64,000 nt of DNA from Actinopolymorpha pittospori (lineage in GTDB: Bacteria; Actinomycetota; Actinomycetes; Propionibacteriales; Actinopolymorphaceae), in the NCBI RefSeq assembly GCF_014873875.1, contig NZ_JADBEM010000001.1, positions 744,001 to 808,000 on the forward strand, given 5' to 3'. Numbering within the stretch: the first letter of the stretch is position 1; every line of letters starts with the position of its first letter. Shown piece by piece: positions 1-9,291 of this stretch. Under the pieces are notes generated by a model, which worked only from the letters and a program-made list of their open reading frames with translations, did no database searches and was not told the origin of the DNA. The translations under genes were made by a program, and so were the position numbers.

Positions 1-1885
1 CCCCGTAGAGGCGACCCAATTGGTCGTCGAAGCGGTCCCGAACCTTCGCGCGGAGCACCTTTCCGAGTCCGGTGACAAGTCCGTTGTCCACACTGAAAGG
101 CTCGTGTTCGACGATGAAGCTACGGGGAACTTCATAGGATCGCAGACCTGCCTCTTTCCCACGAGCACGGATGGCCCGCGCCAGCGCGGACTTGAGCTCC
201 GCCGGGTCAGGGTAGGTCTCTGCCACCTGGCGGCTGGGCACGACGACCGCCACCAGGTAGGCCCGGCCGTTGTGCCCGTGGACGAAGATCTGGTGGATCA
301 GCGGGCTGTCGGCTAGGGCCTCCTCGATCCTGGCCACGCTTACGAACTCGGCCTGCGCCAACTTGATCACATTGTTCCGGCGGTCGACGAAATGCAGTTG
401 GTCCGGCGCGGTCTGCGCCATCACGTCCCCTGTCCGGCAGTATCCGTCGGCGTCGAAGAGCGCGGCGTTGAGGTCCGGTCTCCCGTAATAGCCGGGGATC
501 ATGGATCTGGTCTTGACCAGTAGTTCCCCTCGGGGGTAGGGCCGGTCGGTGCCGAAGTACCCCAACTCGGGGACGTCGACGAGCTTGTAGTCGATGACCT
601 GCGGTCGCAGGATCTGGTTGTCGACCAGGATCGGCCCGCCCGCTTCGGTGGTCCCGAACCCGTCGTGCAGGGGAACCCCGAGCAGCATCGTCATGAACGA
701 CCGCAGCTCCTCGCGCAGCAACGCGCTGCCATTCGACGCCCGGGTCACCCGACCACCGAGCACGCGATCACGCAACTCCACCACGGCCTGGTCCCGCGCG
801 TCCTCGCGCGCCGCCCCACCCGCGATCCGGGCTTCGACGTCACTGGTGAAACGCTCGTAAAGGATCTCGCACACTCGAGGGACGACGGCGAGTTCGGTCG
901 GCCGGACCAGCGAGAAGTCCTCGAGAAGGGTCGAGGTGTCACTGGACCCGACGAAACAGCAGGTGCCGCCTCTGGCCAACGTCCCGGCGAGCGCGAGGCG
1001 GCCGGCGATGTGGTTCATGGGCGCGTGGTGCAGGGTGATACCTGGCCACGGTGCCTGCGCCAGGCCACGCCAGGAGTCGGCCAGCAGGTGTTCCGGAAAC
1101 ATCGCCCCTTTCGGGTCGCCGGTCGTTCCGGAGGTGTAGAGGATCTGGGACAGCGGCTCGGCGTTCGCCGCGGGCACGTGAAGCGGAGCCGCCGGCAGGT
1201 CCCGGCCGATCCGGTGCAGGCTCTTCACGCTGTGGACTGCGGTACGGGTGTTGACGACGGTCCTGCGGGCATCGAGTACCGCCTGGTTGATCCGGCCCGC
1301 TGATCGGGCCTGCCCCAGCACGATGAGGGTCGGCGGCAGGAGATCGGGCGGCAACGACTTCAGGACGGTCGCCACGAGGTCGACGCCGACGGCGAGGACC
1401 CGCGGTCGGGTCGCGGAGAAGATGGACACCCACTCTGTGGCCGGGGCTGACGGCGCGACGGGCACGGACACGGCACCGCTGGCGATCGTCGCGAGTTCCA
1501 GGATCGCGTAGTCGACGCTGGGCGAGGCCATCGAGCAGATGACGTCGCCCGGGCGGAGGATGCCTGTCGAACTGTGCTGCCAGGCCGTGCTGATCGACCG
1601 GGCGCACGTCCACACCTCCCGGTAGGAGACGGTCTCCAGACGCGGTTCCCGACGATCGGCGAAGCCGCCGGAGTCCGTCTGTTCCGACGCCACCGGACGC
1701 TCGGCCAGCGCCGGCCGGTCGGCGTAGCCGAGCATGATCGTCTCGACGATCTCGCTGAGGGCACCGATGGAGTCCCTGACCGCGTTGGCAACGGCGGGCA
1801 GCGGAAGCCGCGCCCTTACCTTGTCGTCCGCGGCGAGGACCTCCGCGAGTCGCCGTTCCTCGGGGGTCAGCTGCGTTGCGGTCAT
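1..1885 (-). CDS. Carboxylic acid reductase (CAR), adenylation part, cut by window edge
   Basis: The first about 628 residues of a protein that runs off the left edge. It reads as the adenylation domain of an ATP/NADPH carboxylic acid reductase (A-PCP-reductase, Car/FadD9 family), which turns a free acid into an aldehyde. Support: the CAR-style N-terminus with IMLGYADRPALAERPV, the phosphate loop YTSGTTGDPKGAM, the hinge region DGYCRTGD, and VDRRNNVIKLAQAEFV, which is characteristic of CARs rather than ordinary acyl-CoA ligases. The window ends near the A/PCP border, so the carrier and reductase domains cannot be seen. The ATG has a GGAGGAG ribosome site. The gene follows NRPS-1 on the same strand after about 98 bp. 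Inference: it reduces the acid released by the NRPS thioesterase, or a precursor acid. A plain fatty-acyl-AMP ligase is the main alternative. Confidence 0.85.
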   Translation of the reverse strand, partial: MTATQLTPEERRLAEVLAADDKVRARLPLPAVANAVRDSIGALSEIVETIMLGYADRPALAERPVASEQTDSGGFADRREPRLETVSYREVWTCARSISTAWQHSSTGILRPGDVICSMASPSVDYAILELATIASGAVSVPVAPSAPATEWVSIFSATRPRVLAVGVDLVATVLKSLPPDLLPPTLIVLGQARSAGRINQAVLDARRTVVNTRTAVHSVKSLHRIGRDLPAAPLHVPAANAEPLSQILYTSGTTGDPKGAMFPEHLLADSWRGLAQAPWPGITLHHAPMNHIAGRLALAGTLARGGTCCFVGSSDTSTLLEDFSLVRPTELAVVPRVCEILYERFTSDVEARIAGGAAREDARDQAVVELRDRVLGGRVTRASNGSALLREELRSFMTMLLGVPLHDGFGTTEAGGPILVDNQILRPQVIDYKLVDVPELGYFGTDRPYPRGELLVKTRSMIPGYYGRPDLNAALFDADGYCRTGDVMAQTAPDQLHFVDRRNNVIKLAQAEFVSVARIEEALADSPLIHQIFVHGHNGRAYLVAVVVPSRQVAETYPDPAELKSALARAIRARGKEAGLRSYEVPRSFIVEHEPFSVDNGLVTGLGKVLRAKVRDRFDDQLGRLYG

Positions 1886-1904
1886 CGAAGGGCTCCTCCG
1901 GTTC

Positions 1905-1960
1905 GGGCCAGGGTTTTCGGGCCAGGGTTTTCGGGCCAGGGTTTTCGGGCCAGGGTTTTC
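1905..1960. repeat. Four perfect tandem copies of a 14-bp unit
   Basis: Unit GGGCCAGGGTTTTC occurs four times without a mismatch, followed by a partial fifth copy. It fills most of the gap between the NRPS-1 stop and the CAR start and ends about 20 bp upstream of the CAR ATG. The copy number is probably variable. It may affect spacing or mRNA structure at this junction, but no protein-binding motif is recognised. Confidence 0.9.
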
Positions 1961-1983
1961 GGGTCGGCCTGGCGGTCGTCGTG

Positions 1984-4900
1984 TCAGGTGGCGTGCAGCG
2001 GCCGGGCGATGTGCGCGGCGACGTCGGCGACCAGGGGTTCTTCAATGCAGCTGAAGTGGTCGCCGTCGATGTCGAGGACGTTGAGGTCGCCGAGGCAGAC
2101 CTCTCGCCAGAACGACATCGTCGCGTCCTCCATGCCGGGGGCGAACCCGGACGTGGCATGCGGAAGGAGGAAGCGGATGTCGCCGGTGTAGGGCGCGGGA
2201 CGGAAGCGGGTCGACAGGAAGCTGTGCCGCAGTACCCGGAACATTCCCGACACCATCTCAGGCGGCGTGTACTGGCCCGACAGCCGCGAGGCGGCGTTCG
2301 CATACAGGGTGAACCGGTCCTTTTGGCTGTACTCGCCGAGTTGACGGAAGAGCGCGGCGACCGCGTCGAGGGCGTTGTCGCCGCCGACCTCACCCAGCGC
2401 GCCCACCGGGACTCGGCCGTCGTGCCGTTCGATCGCCTGGGCGAAGGCCCGCCCCGCCGCGTCGGGGCTGACATGGCCGAACCCGAGCCGATCGATGCTG
2501 AGTCCCAGATTCGGTATGAACAGCGCCTCGAGCATGAGGTCTTCCTCGACGTCGACGAGGACCGGGTGGCTGCTCACGAGGATCAGGTCATCGACGTGGA
2601 TGCCGCGCTCCAGCAGCCGGCGAGCCACCTCGGTGGCGTACAGGCCACCCACGCAGTAGCCGATCAGTTGGAAACGCTCGTATCCCTCGGCGAGCAGCCG
2701 ATCGGTGTAGTGGTCGGCGAGGCGCTCGATGGTGTTTCTCGGCTCCAGCGCGCAGTACATGTCCGGATCCTCGATCACGATCCCGACCACAGGGCCGAGG
2801 CCCTGGGCGGTCAGTCTCGCCGCCAACGGCCGGAAGCAGTCCATGGTGCCCATGCCGGCGTGGAACATCACGCGAACCGGTCCGTCACGGGTGTCGCGGA
2901 ACCGGACCAGGCTCGCGATGGAGGCGTCAAGTCGTGGCGCGGTGCCCGCATCGGCGCGGTCGGGCTCGGGTCGGGCCTGTTCGCGCAGGAAGCGGGCGAG
3001 GTCGGCGATGGTGGGCGAGTTGAGCATGTGCCGCAGCATCGTGTCGAACGGAGTGTCGGTGGCCTCCGGGATCTCCTCGCGCAGCCGCCCGGCCGTCCGC
3101 GCCATGATCAGGGAATCCGCCCCTGCTTCGAACAGGTTCTCGACTCGCCCGATCGGCCCGGTGGCGAGCGCGTCGGACCAGATGGCGGCGAGGGTGGCCT
3201 CGAGTTCGTCGGCCGGCGCGTCGACCGGGTCGACGGTCTCGGCAGCGTTCGAGGTGGGCAGCCAGCCCTGTACCACGCCTCGATCGACCTTGCCGTTCGT
3301 CGACAGGGGCAGCCGGTCGACGATTTGGATAGTGCGCGGGATCATCGGCTCGGGCAGGCGCTCGACCAGGAACTGACGCAGATCCTCGGGCCGCAACGGC
3401 ATCCGATCGGCCTTGAAGCGCGCCGCGAACAGGTGCAGCCCCGCAGGCGCAAGGACGTGCTCGTCGTCGGGCAGGCACACCGTCTCCACCGCGCCCGCCT
3501 CCGCGAGCAGGGTCAGCCACTGGTCGCGGTCGAGGTAGGACGCTCCGGACAGGCGCGCGGCGTCCTCCGGCGGCGTCATCATGAACGCCTGGGAGGCGAG
3601 GATCCATGGGTGCTCGCGGGTCGGCTCGGTGAGCACAATCCAGCCGCCGGGGGTGACCAGGTCGCTGAGCCGACGCAGGGCTGCGGCCGGATCGCGGGAA
3701 TTCTCCAGCACGCCGGCGGCGAGCACCACGTCGAAGGAGTTCGGGGTCAGCCCCTGTGCGCGCATGTCGATGTCGATGTCGACGACGCCGAACCGGACCC
3801 CGGGGTAGGCGCCGAAGCGCGCACGCGCCGCGGGCAGGAAGAACTTTGACACGTCGGTGAACAGATAGTCGACGTCGAGGCCACCCAGCGCCTCGAGCAC
3901 GGGCTCCGTGGTGGCTCCGGTACCTGCGCCCACCTCCAGCACCCGCAGGTCGAGGGCTCCGGCCGACTCGGTCGCGACGCGCTCCACGACGGTGCTCAAG
4001 CCCCGGTTGAGGTAGCGGACCATGAGGTTGTCCCGGTACAACGCGTCGGCGGCGTCGGTCTGCCCGCCGGGCAGGAGCAGGGCGACCGGATCCTGCTTGC
4101 CGGTGAGCAGCGCGGGCAGGACCTCGGTGTTGCCTCGCACGTACCGCAGGAACTCCGCCAGGCCCAGGCCGGTGGAGGCGGCCTCGGTGACCTGCCAGTT
4201 GCGGGCCACGGTTTCCTCCTCGACGGGCATGCGGAGGGCGAACCGCTTTCCGCCGTCCGACGCCGTCAGATAGCCGGCGTCGGCGAGCACCGCGAGCCAG
4301 CGTTCCAGCAACCAGCGGTGGCGCGGGTCGACTGCGGCTGCGATGTCGTCGCCGTCGTGGGTGGTGTCCGTGGTGGGGAAGAAGCCGAGCCTGCGCAGGG
4401 CCAGGGCCATGGCCGACAGGACGGCCTCGTCGAGGCAGGCGACGTAGGTCTCCACCTGCGCGCGATCGACACCGGCGACGACGGCCCCGGTCGCGGAGTG
4501 CACCAGCGACGCGATCTGTCCGGCCCGGTTCTGGTCGGCGACGGGCTCGCGCCGGGCGGGCTCGACCGCGCCGAACAGGGCGCGCGGGCCGCGGGGCTGC
4601 CCGTCGACGACCACGCACGCGGCCGCCACGGCCGGGTGCTCGCTGAGGGCGGCCTCGACCTCCCCGAGCTCGACGCGGTGGCCCCGGATCTTGACCTGGG
4701 TATCGTCTCGGCCCAGGAACTCGATCTCGCCGCCGGGTCGGTAGCGGCCTCGGTCACCCGTGCGGTAGAGGCGCTCCCCGTCCCGCGGGTGGGTGACGAA
4801 CCGGGCCGCGGTGGTCTCCGGGTCCCCGAGGTAGCCCTGGGCGAGACCCGCTCCGCTGATCACCAAATCCCCGGCGACCCACACGGGGCAGTCCCGATAC

Positions 4901-7470
4901 GCCGGGTCGAGCACGCGGAAGCCCTGGTTGGTCAGGGGTACGCCGTAGGGGATGCTGGACCACGCCGGGTCACGGCCGGTGATCGGGTGGTGGATCGACC
5001 AGATGGCCGCCTCGGTGGCGCCACCGAGGCTGACGACCCGCACGCCGGGGACGATGGCGATCTCCTCGGGGAGCGCGACGGGGATCCAGTCCCCGGACAG
5101 CAGCGCAAGGCGCAGCGACGACGGCACGGCAGCCGGGTCGGACCGCAGGTAGCTGGTCAACATCTGCATGAGGGCGGGAACCGAGTTCCACACCGTCACC
5201 TCGTGCTCGGCGAGCAGCGCGGCCCAGTGCGACGGGTCGGCTCGGCGGGCGGCCTGCGGGTAGACCAGGGCGCCGCCGACCGACAGTGGCCCGAAGATGT
5301 CGTAGATCGACAGATCGAAGCCGAGATTGGAGACGCCGAGCACACGATCGGCCGCGGTGATCGAGAAGCGCTGGTTGATGTCGCCGATGGTGTTGGCTGC
5401 GGCCCGATGAGTGATCACCACGCCTTTGGGGCGGCCGGTGGAGCCCGAGGTGTAGATCACGTAGGCCGGGTCGTCGGGATCGCGGCGAGGGCCCGGTGCC
5501 ACCGCTGAGGGTTCCACGTTGTCCACCTCGATCACCTGTGCCCCATCCGGCCAGTCGGTACCGGTGGACAGCCACGACTGGGTGAGGACATGACGCGTGC
5601 CGGCGTCAGCGATCATCGCCTGGCGCCGCACCGGCGGCTGGACCGCGTCGACAGGGACGAAGGCCCCGCCGGCCATCAGGACACCGAGCACGGCGGCGAC
5701 CTGTTCGACGCCCTTGTCCATGACGATCGCGACCCGATCGCCGGCGTTGCAGTCCGCCGCCCGGAGGGCCTGTGCCACCCCCGCAGCCCAGGCGGCCAAT
5801 TCGCCGTAGCCCACCGTTCGCTGCGGGGCGATCACTGCCGGGCGCTGCGGTGCGCGAGCCGCCTGGGCGAGGATCTCTTCGTGCAGCAGGATGGACGGCA
5901 GCGGCGCCGCGGTATCGTTCACCGCCCTGCGCTCCTCGCTCTGCCAGCGCGGCAGGGCGACCACCTCGTCGGCCTCCCAGGGCGCGTCGCTGCCGGCCAG
6001 CTCGCGCAACAGCGCCTCGAAGGCGGCGAACATGTCCTCGGCGACGCCCGCGGGGAAGACGCCCTCACGGACGTCCCAGTTCACGAAGAGACCCTCGGCG
6101 TCGTCCATCGTCTGGCAGTCGATGAACACCTGGGGAGTCTGGGTGACGCCGGCGCCTCCGGGCCGGTGGGTCGGTCGTTCACCCTCGGCGTAGTCGCCGA
6201 GCCCGATCGCGCTGGTGAAGACGATCGGCATCAGGGCAGCGTCGCGCCCACGCCGACGCGCCAGCTCGCGCATCACCTCGATGCCGCTGCACAGCGAATG
6301 ATCGAGATCCTCGAACAGCTGCGTTCCGATGACAGCGGCTCTGGCCGCGAAGGTATCGGCGTGCGCCCACTGGATTGCCAGCACGTCGACTGAGGTGAAA
6401 TCGCCGACCACCTGGCCGAGGTGGGGGTGCAGCGGCTGGCGGTTGAGCACGGTCAGGTTCAGGCTGAACCGAGGCATCCCGCACCAGCGCTGCATCACGG
6501 CGGCATAGGCGGTCAGTACGACGACGGACGGCGTGAGGCCGTGGTCGACGCCACGTCGCTTCAACTGCTCCCACGCCGAGGTGTCCAGCCGCAGCGACCG
6601 GCGGGTGAACCGCGCCGTGGACGGCGGCTGTGCGAGCACCGGCAGCTCGGGGGCGGCGGGCAGGTCGTCCAGGCGTGACCACCAGTAGTCTCGGTGCCGC
6701 TGGCCGCGGCTGGACTCCCGCAGTCCGCGCTCGGCGATCACGTAGTCGCGGAAGGTGATCTCCAGCGGGGGCAACTCGAGCGCCGGCTCGGCGTAGAGAG
6801 CCTCGAACTCGCCCAGCAGCATCCAGATACTGGTCCAGTCGGCGACCAGGAAATCCATGGACAGGTGCAGCACGGTGTGCGCCTCGGTCTGGGTCAGGCG
6901 CAGCGCGAAGACGGGCCAGGTTGTGGTGTCGTGTATCGCGTGGTCCATGTCGTCCCGGACCGCGGCCAGCTCCGCCTGCGCCCGTACCTCGTCCAGCCCG
7001 CGCAGGTCCAGTTCCGGCAGCACCAGGTCAGCGACTGTGGGCAGTACCCGTTGGTATCCCTCGGGTTCGATGACGACCCGCAGCATGTCGTGGCGCTCCA
7101 CGAGCCGGTTCCAGGCGATCTCGGCCCGGCCGGTATCGAGGCGGGAATAGTTGATCTCCATGTAGACATGGCACGCGACCCCCCCGTACTGAAAGACCTG
7201 CCCTCGCCCGAGGAGATAGGCGGCCTGCACGTCGGTCAACGGGAAAGGGTCGTACCTGGCATCACGGTCGGGACGGAGCACCACAGTGGAGTCCCCGTCG
7301 CGCAGCCACGCGATGACGGCTTCCCTGTTGGCGCGCAGCGCGTCCAGGTGATCCGGGGTCAGCACACCCTTGGGCGCCCGGTACCGGATCCGGCCCGCCT
7401 CCTCCCACAGCTGCACCCCGGTCCGGCGCAGGTCGGCGATGAGTTCCTCCACGCTGGTGATGTTCGTCAC
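1984..7470 (-). CDS. NRPS-1: docking-Cy-A-[MT]-PCP-TE, PchF-like terminal module
   Basis: 1828-residue non-ribosomal peptide synthetase module. Residues 1-60 resemble a TubC-type docking domain. A heterocyclization domain (about 75-500) carries the Cy signature DFLVADWTS at 206-214. The adenylation domain (about 530-950) has YTSGSTGRPKG and pocket residues D719, L720, Y723, N762, I823, W824, which fit the cysteine code of Irp2/PchE/PchF. A methyltransferase with intact SAM motif EVGAGTGA (1179-1186) is inserted before the last A motif (LPLSTNGKVDRG). The PCP serine is S1453 in GADSL. The thioesterase has GYCVGG with C1606 in the nucleophile position. GTG start overlaps the upstream stop by 4 bp (GTGA). 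Inferred role: cyclize a second cysteine to a thiazoline, N-methylate after ring reduction, release the chain. The C-terminal TE identifies it as the last module. Confidence 0.93.
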   Translation of the reverse strand: MTNITSVEELIADLRRTGVQLWEEAGRIRYRAPKGVLTPDHLDALRANREAVIAWLRDGDSTVVLRPDRDARYDPFPLTDVQAAYLLGRGQVFQYGGVACHVYMEINYSRLDTGRAEIAWNRLVERHDMLRVVIEPEGYQRVLPTVADLVLPELDLRGLDEVRAQAELAAVRDDMDHAIHDTTTWPVFALRLTQTEAHTVLHLSMDFLVADWTSIWMLLGEFEALYAEPALELPPLEITFRDYVIAERGLRESSRGQRHRDYWWSRLDDLPAAPELPVLAQPPSTARFTRRSLRLDTSAWEQLKRRGVDHGLTPSVVVLTAYAAVMQRWCGMPRFSLNLTVLNRQPLHPHLGQVVGDFTSVDVLAIQWAHADTFAARAAVIGTQLFEDLDHSLCSGIEVMRELARRRGRDAALMPIVFTSAIGLGDYAEGERPTHRPGGAGVTQTPQVFIDCQTMDDAEGLFVNWDVREGVFPAGVAEDMFAAFEALLRELAGSDAPWEADEVVALPRWQSEERRAVNDTAAPLPSILLHEEILAQAARAPQRPAVIAPQRTVGYGELAAWAAGVAQALRAADCNAGDRVAIVMDKGVEQVAAVLGVLMAGGAFVPVDAVQPPVRRQAMIADAGTRHVLTQSWLSTGTDWPDGAQVIEVDNVEPSAVAPGPRRDPDDPAYVIYTSGSTGRPKGVVITHRAAANTIGDINQRFSITAADRVLGVSNLGFDLSIYDIFGPLSVGGALVYPQAARRADPSHWAALLAEHEVTVWNSVPALMQMLTSYLRSDPAAVPSSLRLALLSGDWIPVALPEEIAIVPGVRVVSLGGATEAAIWSIHHPITGRDPAWSSIPYGVPLTNQGFRVLDPAYRDCPVWVAGDLVISGAGLAQGYLGDPETTAARFVTHPRDGERLYRTGDRGRYRPGGEIEFLGRDDTQVKIRGHRVELGEVEAALSEHPAVAAACVVVDGQPRGPRALFGAVEPARREPVADQNRAGQIASLVHSATGAVVAGVDRAQVETYVACLDEAVLSAMALALRRLGFFPTTDTTHDGDDIAAAVDPRHRWLLERWLAVLADAGYLTASDGGKRFALRMPVEEETVARNWQVTEAASTGLGLAEFLRYVRGNTEVLPALLTGKQDPVALLLPGGQTDAADALYRDNLMVRYLNRGLSTVVERVATESAGALDLRVLEVGAGTGATTEPVLEALGGLDVDYLFTDVSKFFLPAARARFGAYPGVRFGVVDIDIDMRAQGLTPNSFDVVLAAGVLENSRDPAAALRRLSDLVTPGGWIVLTEPTREHPWILASQAFMMTPPEDAARLSGASYLDRDQWLTLLAEAGAVETVCLPDDEHVLAPAGLHLFAARFKADRMPLRPEDLRQFLVERLPEPMIPRTIQIVDRLPLSTNGKVDRGVVQGWLPTSNAAETVDPVDAPADELEATLAAIWSDALATGPIGRVENLFEAGADSLIMARTAGRLREEIPEATDTPFDTMLRHMLNSPTIADLARFLREQARPEPDRADAGTAPRLDASIASLVRFRDTRDGPVRVMFHAGMGTMDCFRPLAARLTAQGLGPVVGIVIEDPDMYCALEPRNTIERLADHYTDRLLAEGYERFQLIGYCVGGLYATEVARRLLERGIHVDDLILVSSHPVLVDVEEDLMLEALFIPNLGLSIDRLGFGHVSPDAAGRAFAQAIERHDGRVPVGALGEVGGDNALDAVAALFRQLGEYSQKDRFTLYANAASRLSGQYTPPEMVSGMFRVLRHSFLSTRFRPAPYTGDIRFLLPHATSGFAPGMEDATMSFWREVCLGDLNVLDIDGDHFSCIEEPLVADVAAHIARPLHAT

Positions 7471-8177
7471 GAGGTGCCCTTCCGCTTCGAGGTGGTCATG
7501 GGACTCAGTAGCGCGCCGTGCAGCTTGGCCGGGTCGAGTTCGGCCTGCAGGCCCTCCAGCTCCACGCCGAGCACCTCGCTGGCGGCAGCCGGGACGACGC
7601 TCAGGTACGGGTCGTTGCCGAGGAGGAGATCCATGGCCGGTCGGTCGGCGTCGGCCACCGCGAAGCGCACACGGCCGATGCCGCGTGCGCCGTTGCGGTG
7701 CACCATGCCGGCCGACCGCTGCGGCGGGTCGTAGGCCGACACCACCAGCGGCAGCCCGACCGGGCGGGTCGCGAGGAATTCGTAGCGCACGAGCTGGCCG
7801 TCCGGCCGGGTCCGCTTCCCCTTGATCACCCGCGAGGTGGACACACCCGCGGACCGCAGTGCCGCCCGCGTATCGGCGAGGCTGGTGGCCTCGGTCTCCA
7901 AGGCGAGGTCGCGGCAGCCCTGCCCGGGTTGTGCCCAGCGAGCGAGCCGATCGCCCGCCGCGGCGCCGAACAGGAGCCCGACGGGTCGGCGCCACCGCCG
8001 GGCGGCCGCCGTCAGCTCGAAGAACTCCAGGAACGGACCGTCGGCGAAGCGGACGAAGGCGTTGCGGGCGCGCTCGGGAGCTGAGCCCCACTCCATGGTG
8101 AATCCGAGATCCTCATAGTCGCGGACCAGGGACCGGACGTCGTCGACCTTGCATATGACATGGCTGCATCTGAGCAC
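7467..8177 (-). CDS. VOC/glyoxalase-like protein of the NRPS operon
   Basis: 236 residues. The N-terminal half (CSHVICKVDDVRSLVRDYED, then FADGPFLEFFEL) has the beta-alpha-beta pattern of a glyoxalase-like vicinal-oxygen-chelate fold, and the C-terminal half repeats it weakly (GIGRVRFAVADADRPAMDLL). VOC proteins bind metals or ligands and include isomerases, dioxygenases and resistance proteins. The gene lies between the thiazolinyl imide reductase (13-bp gap) and NRPS-1 (4-bp GTGA overlap), so it is translated with the biosynthetic enzymes. GTG start after GGAGCG. The function is not known; binding the product or an intermediate, or isomerizing it, are possibilities. Confidence 0.7.
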   Translation of the reverse strand: MLRCSHVICKVDDVRSLVRDYEDLGFTMEWGSAPERARNAFVRFADGPFLEFFELTAAARRWRRPVGLLFGAAAGDRLARWAQPGQGCRDLALETEATSLADTRAALRSAGVSTSRVIKGKRTRPDGQLVRYEFLATRPVGLPLVVSAYDPPQRSAGMVHRNGARGIGRVRFAVADADRPAMDLLLGNDPYLSVVPAAASEVLGVELEGLQAELDPAKLHGALLSPMTTSKRKGTS

Positions 8178-8190
8178 GGGAACGCTCCGT

Positions 8191-9291
8191 TCACCTCGGG
8201 TCGGTCGCGGCTGCCGCCGCGGCCGCGATGAGTTCGGTCGCGGGCAGCGGTCGATGGGTCTGGGCCGGGCGCAACGCCGGGTAGCCCAGTTCGGTGGTGG
8301 CCTCCTGCCAGAGTCGGCACAGCGTCAGGTGGTACTGCTCGGAGGCGGGGCTGCCCCGGCCGGCGAAGATCTGGTCCCGGAGGGTGAGCAGATCCGCGCC
8401 GATCGCCGCGGGCCACCACCGCGTCAGGATCTCGCGGTAGCTGGGCGGCGACGGGTCGAGCTGGACGAGGCTGGGCTCGGCGAGGAACGACGCCGCCTCG
8501 TCGTCGAAATCGAAGGCGGTCTTCACCGGGTCCGGGATGTGCAGTCGTGGGGCCCACGTCAGGGGCCCGTGGGTGTCGGTCAGGCAGAGGCGACCGGCAT
8601 CGGTGCTGATGGAGATCTGCTGCAGCAGCGGAAGGTGGTTGTCGGGGTCGTCGGGATCGATCTCGTGATGCACGATCGCGGTCAACGGGGTGTCACCGAG
8701 GTGTCCGGTCAGCACCCGGGACGGGCCGCTGGGTTCGGGGGCGGCCGTGAGCCCCCAGGGTCGGATCGTGCCCAGCGCCTCGCCGAGGATGTGGACCAGG
8801 GGAAAAGCCACCTGGATCGCGCATCGGGCGTCGACCTGGCGGGCCGGCCGGCGGGCGAGCAACCCTCGGGCGGCGGCCACGAATCGGCGCACCGGTGGCA
8901 GGTGCACGTACAGGTCTCCGAGCAGGTAGACGACGCCGTGCCGCCGCGCGGCCTGGACGCAGCCGGCGACGTCGTCGTGGTGAACCGGCTGCTCCTGCAG
9001 CACGTGGATGCCCAGCGCGAGCAGCTCACGTGCCAGGTCGCTGCCGGCGCCGCCGGTCACCCCGGAACGGACCACGACGCAGGCGACGTCGACGCGCCCA
9101 CGGAGCTGGGCGGGATCGGTGAACAGCGGAACACCCGCGCGTTCGGCGCACGCCGCGGACTGGGCGCTGCCCCGGCTGAGGATGCCGACCAGCTCGAAGG
9201 CAGGGCGGAGTGCCGGGAGGGCGGCCAGGTAGAACTGCCCGAACGTGGTCCCGCAGACGACGACACGCAAGCTGCGCCCTTGCATGCTCAC
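8191..9291 (-). CDS. Thiazolinyl imide reductase (Irp3/PchG/YbtU type)
   Basis: 366-residue NADPH-dependent oxidoreductase that reduces an NRPS-bound thiazoline to thiazolidine. Visible: the Rossmann start VVCGTTFGQFYLAAL (residues 11-25, typical of this family instead of GxGxxG), the EQPVHHDD segment at 100-107 and GDLYVHLP at 125-132, which correspond to the catalytic His and Tyr region of Irp3. The length is usual for the family. The GTG start forms a GTGA overlap with the preceding stop; an ATG two codons later is the alternative. It is diagnostic for a pyochelin/yersiniabactin-like product with one reduced ring, which is the substrate for N-methylation by the MT of NRPS-1. Confidence 0.88.
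   Translation of the reverse strand: MSMQGRSLRVVVCGTTFGQFYLAALPALRPAFELVGILSRGSAQSAACAERAGVPLFTDPAQLRGRVDVACVVVRSGVTGGAGSDLARELLALGIHVLQEQPVHHDDVAGCVQAARRHGVVYLLGDLYVHLPPVRRFVAAARGLLARRPARQVDARCAIQVAFPLVHILGEALGTIRPWGLTAAPEPSGPSRVLTGHLGDTPLTAIVHHEIDPDDPDNHLPLLQQISISTDAGRLCLTDTHGPLTWAPRLHIPDPVKTAFDFDDEAASFLAEPSLVQLDPSPPSYREILTRWWPAAIGADLLTLRDQIFAGRGSPASEQYHLTLCRLWQEATTELGYPALRPAQTHRPLPATELIAAAAAAATDPR

Noticed and set aside
1876..3849. Long plus-strand open frame opposite NRPS-1
   Set aside because: Typical shadow of a high-GC gene on the other strand: Arg/Gly/Val-rich, no domain, no ribosome site.
4318..5508. 396-codon plus-strand frame
   Set aside because: Complement of the NRPS-1 adenylation domain; same shadow effect.
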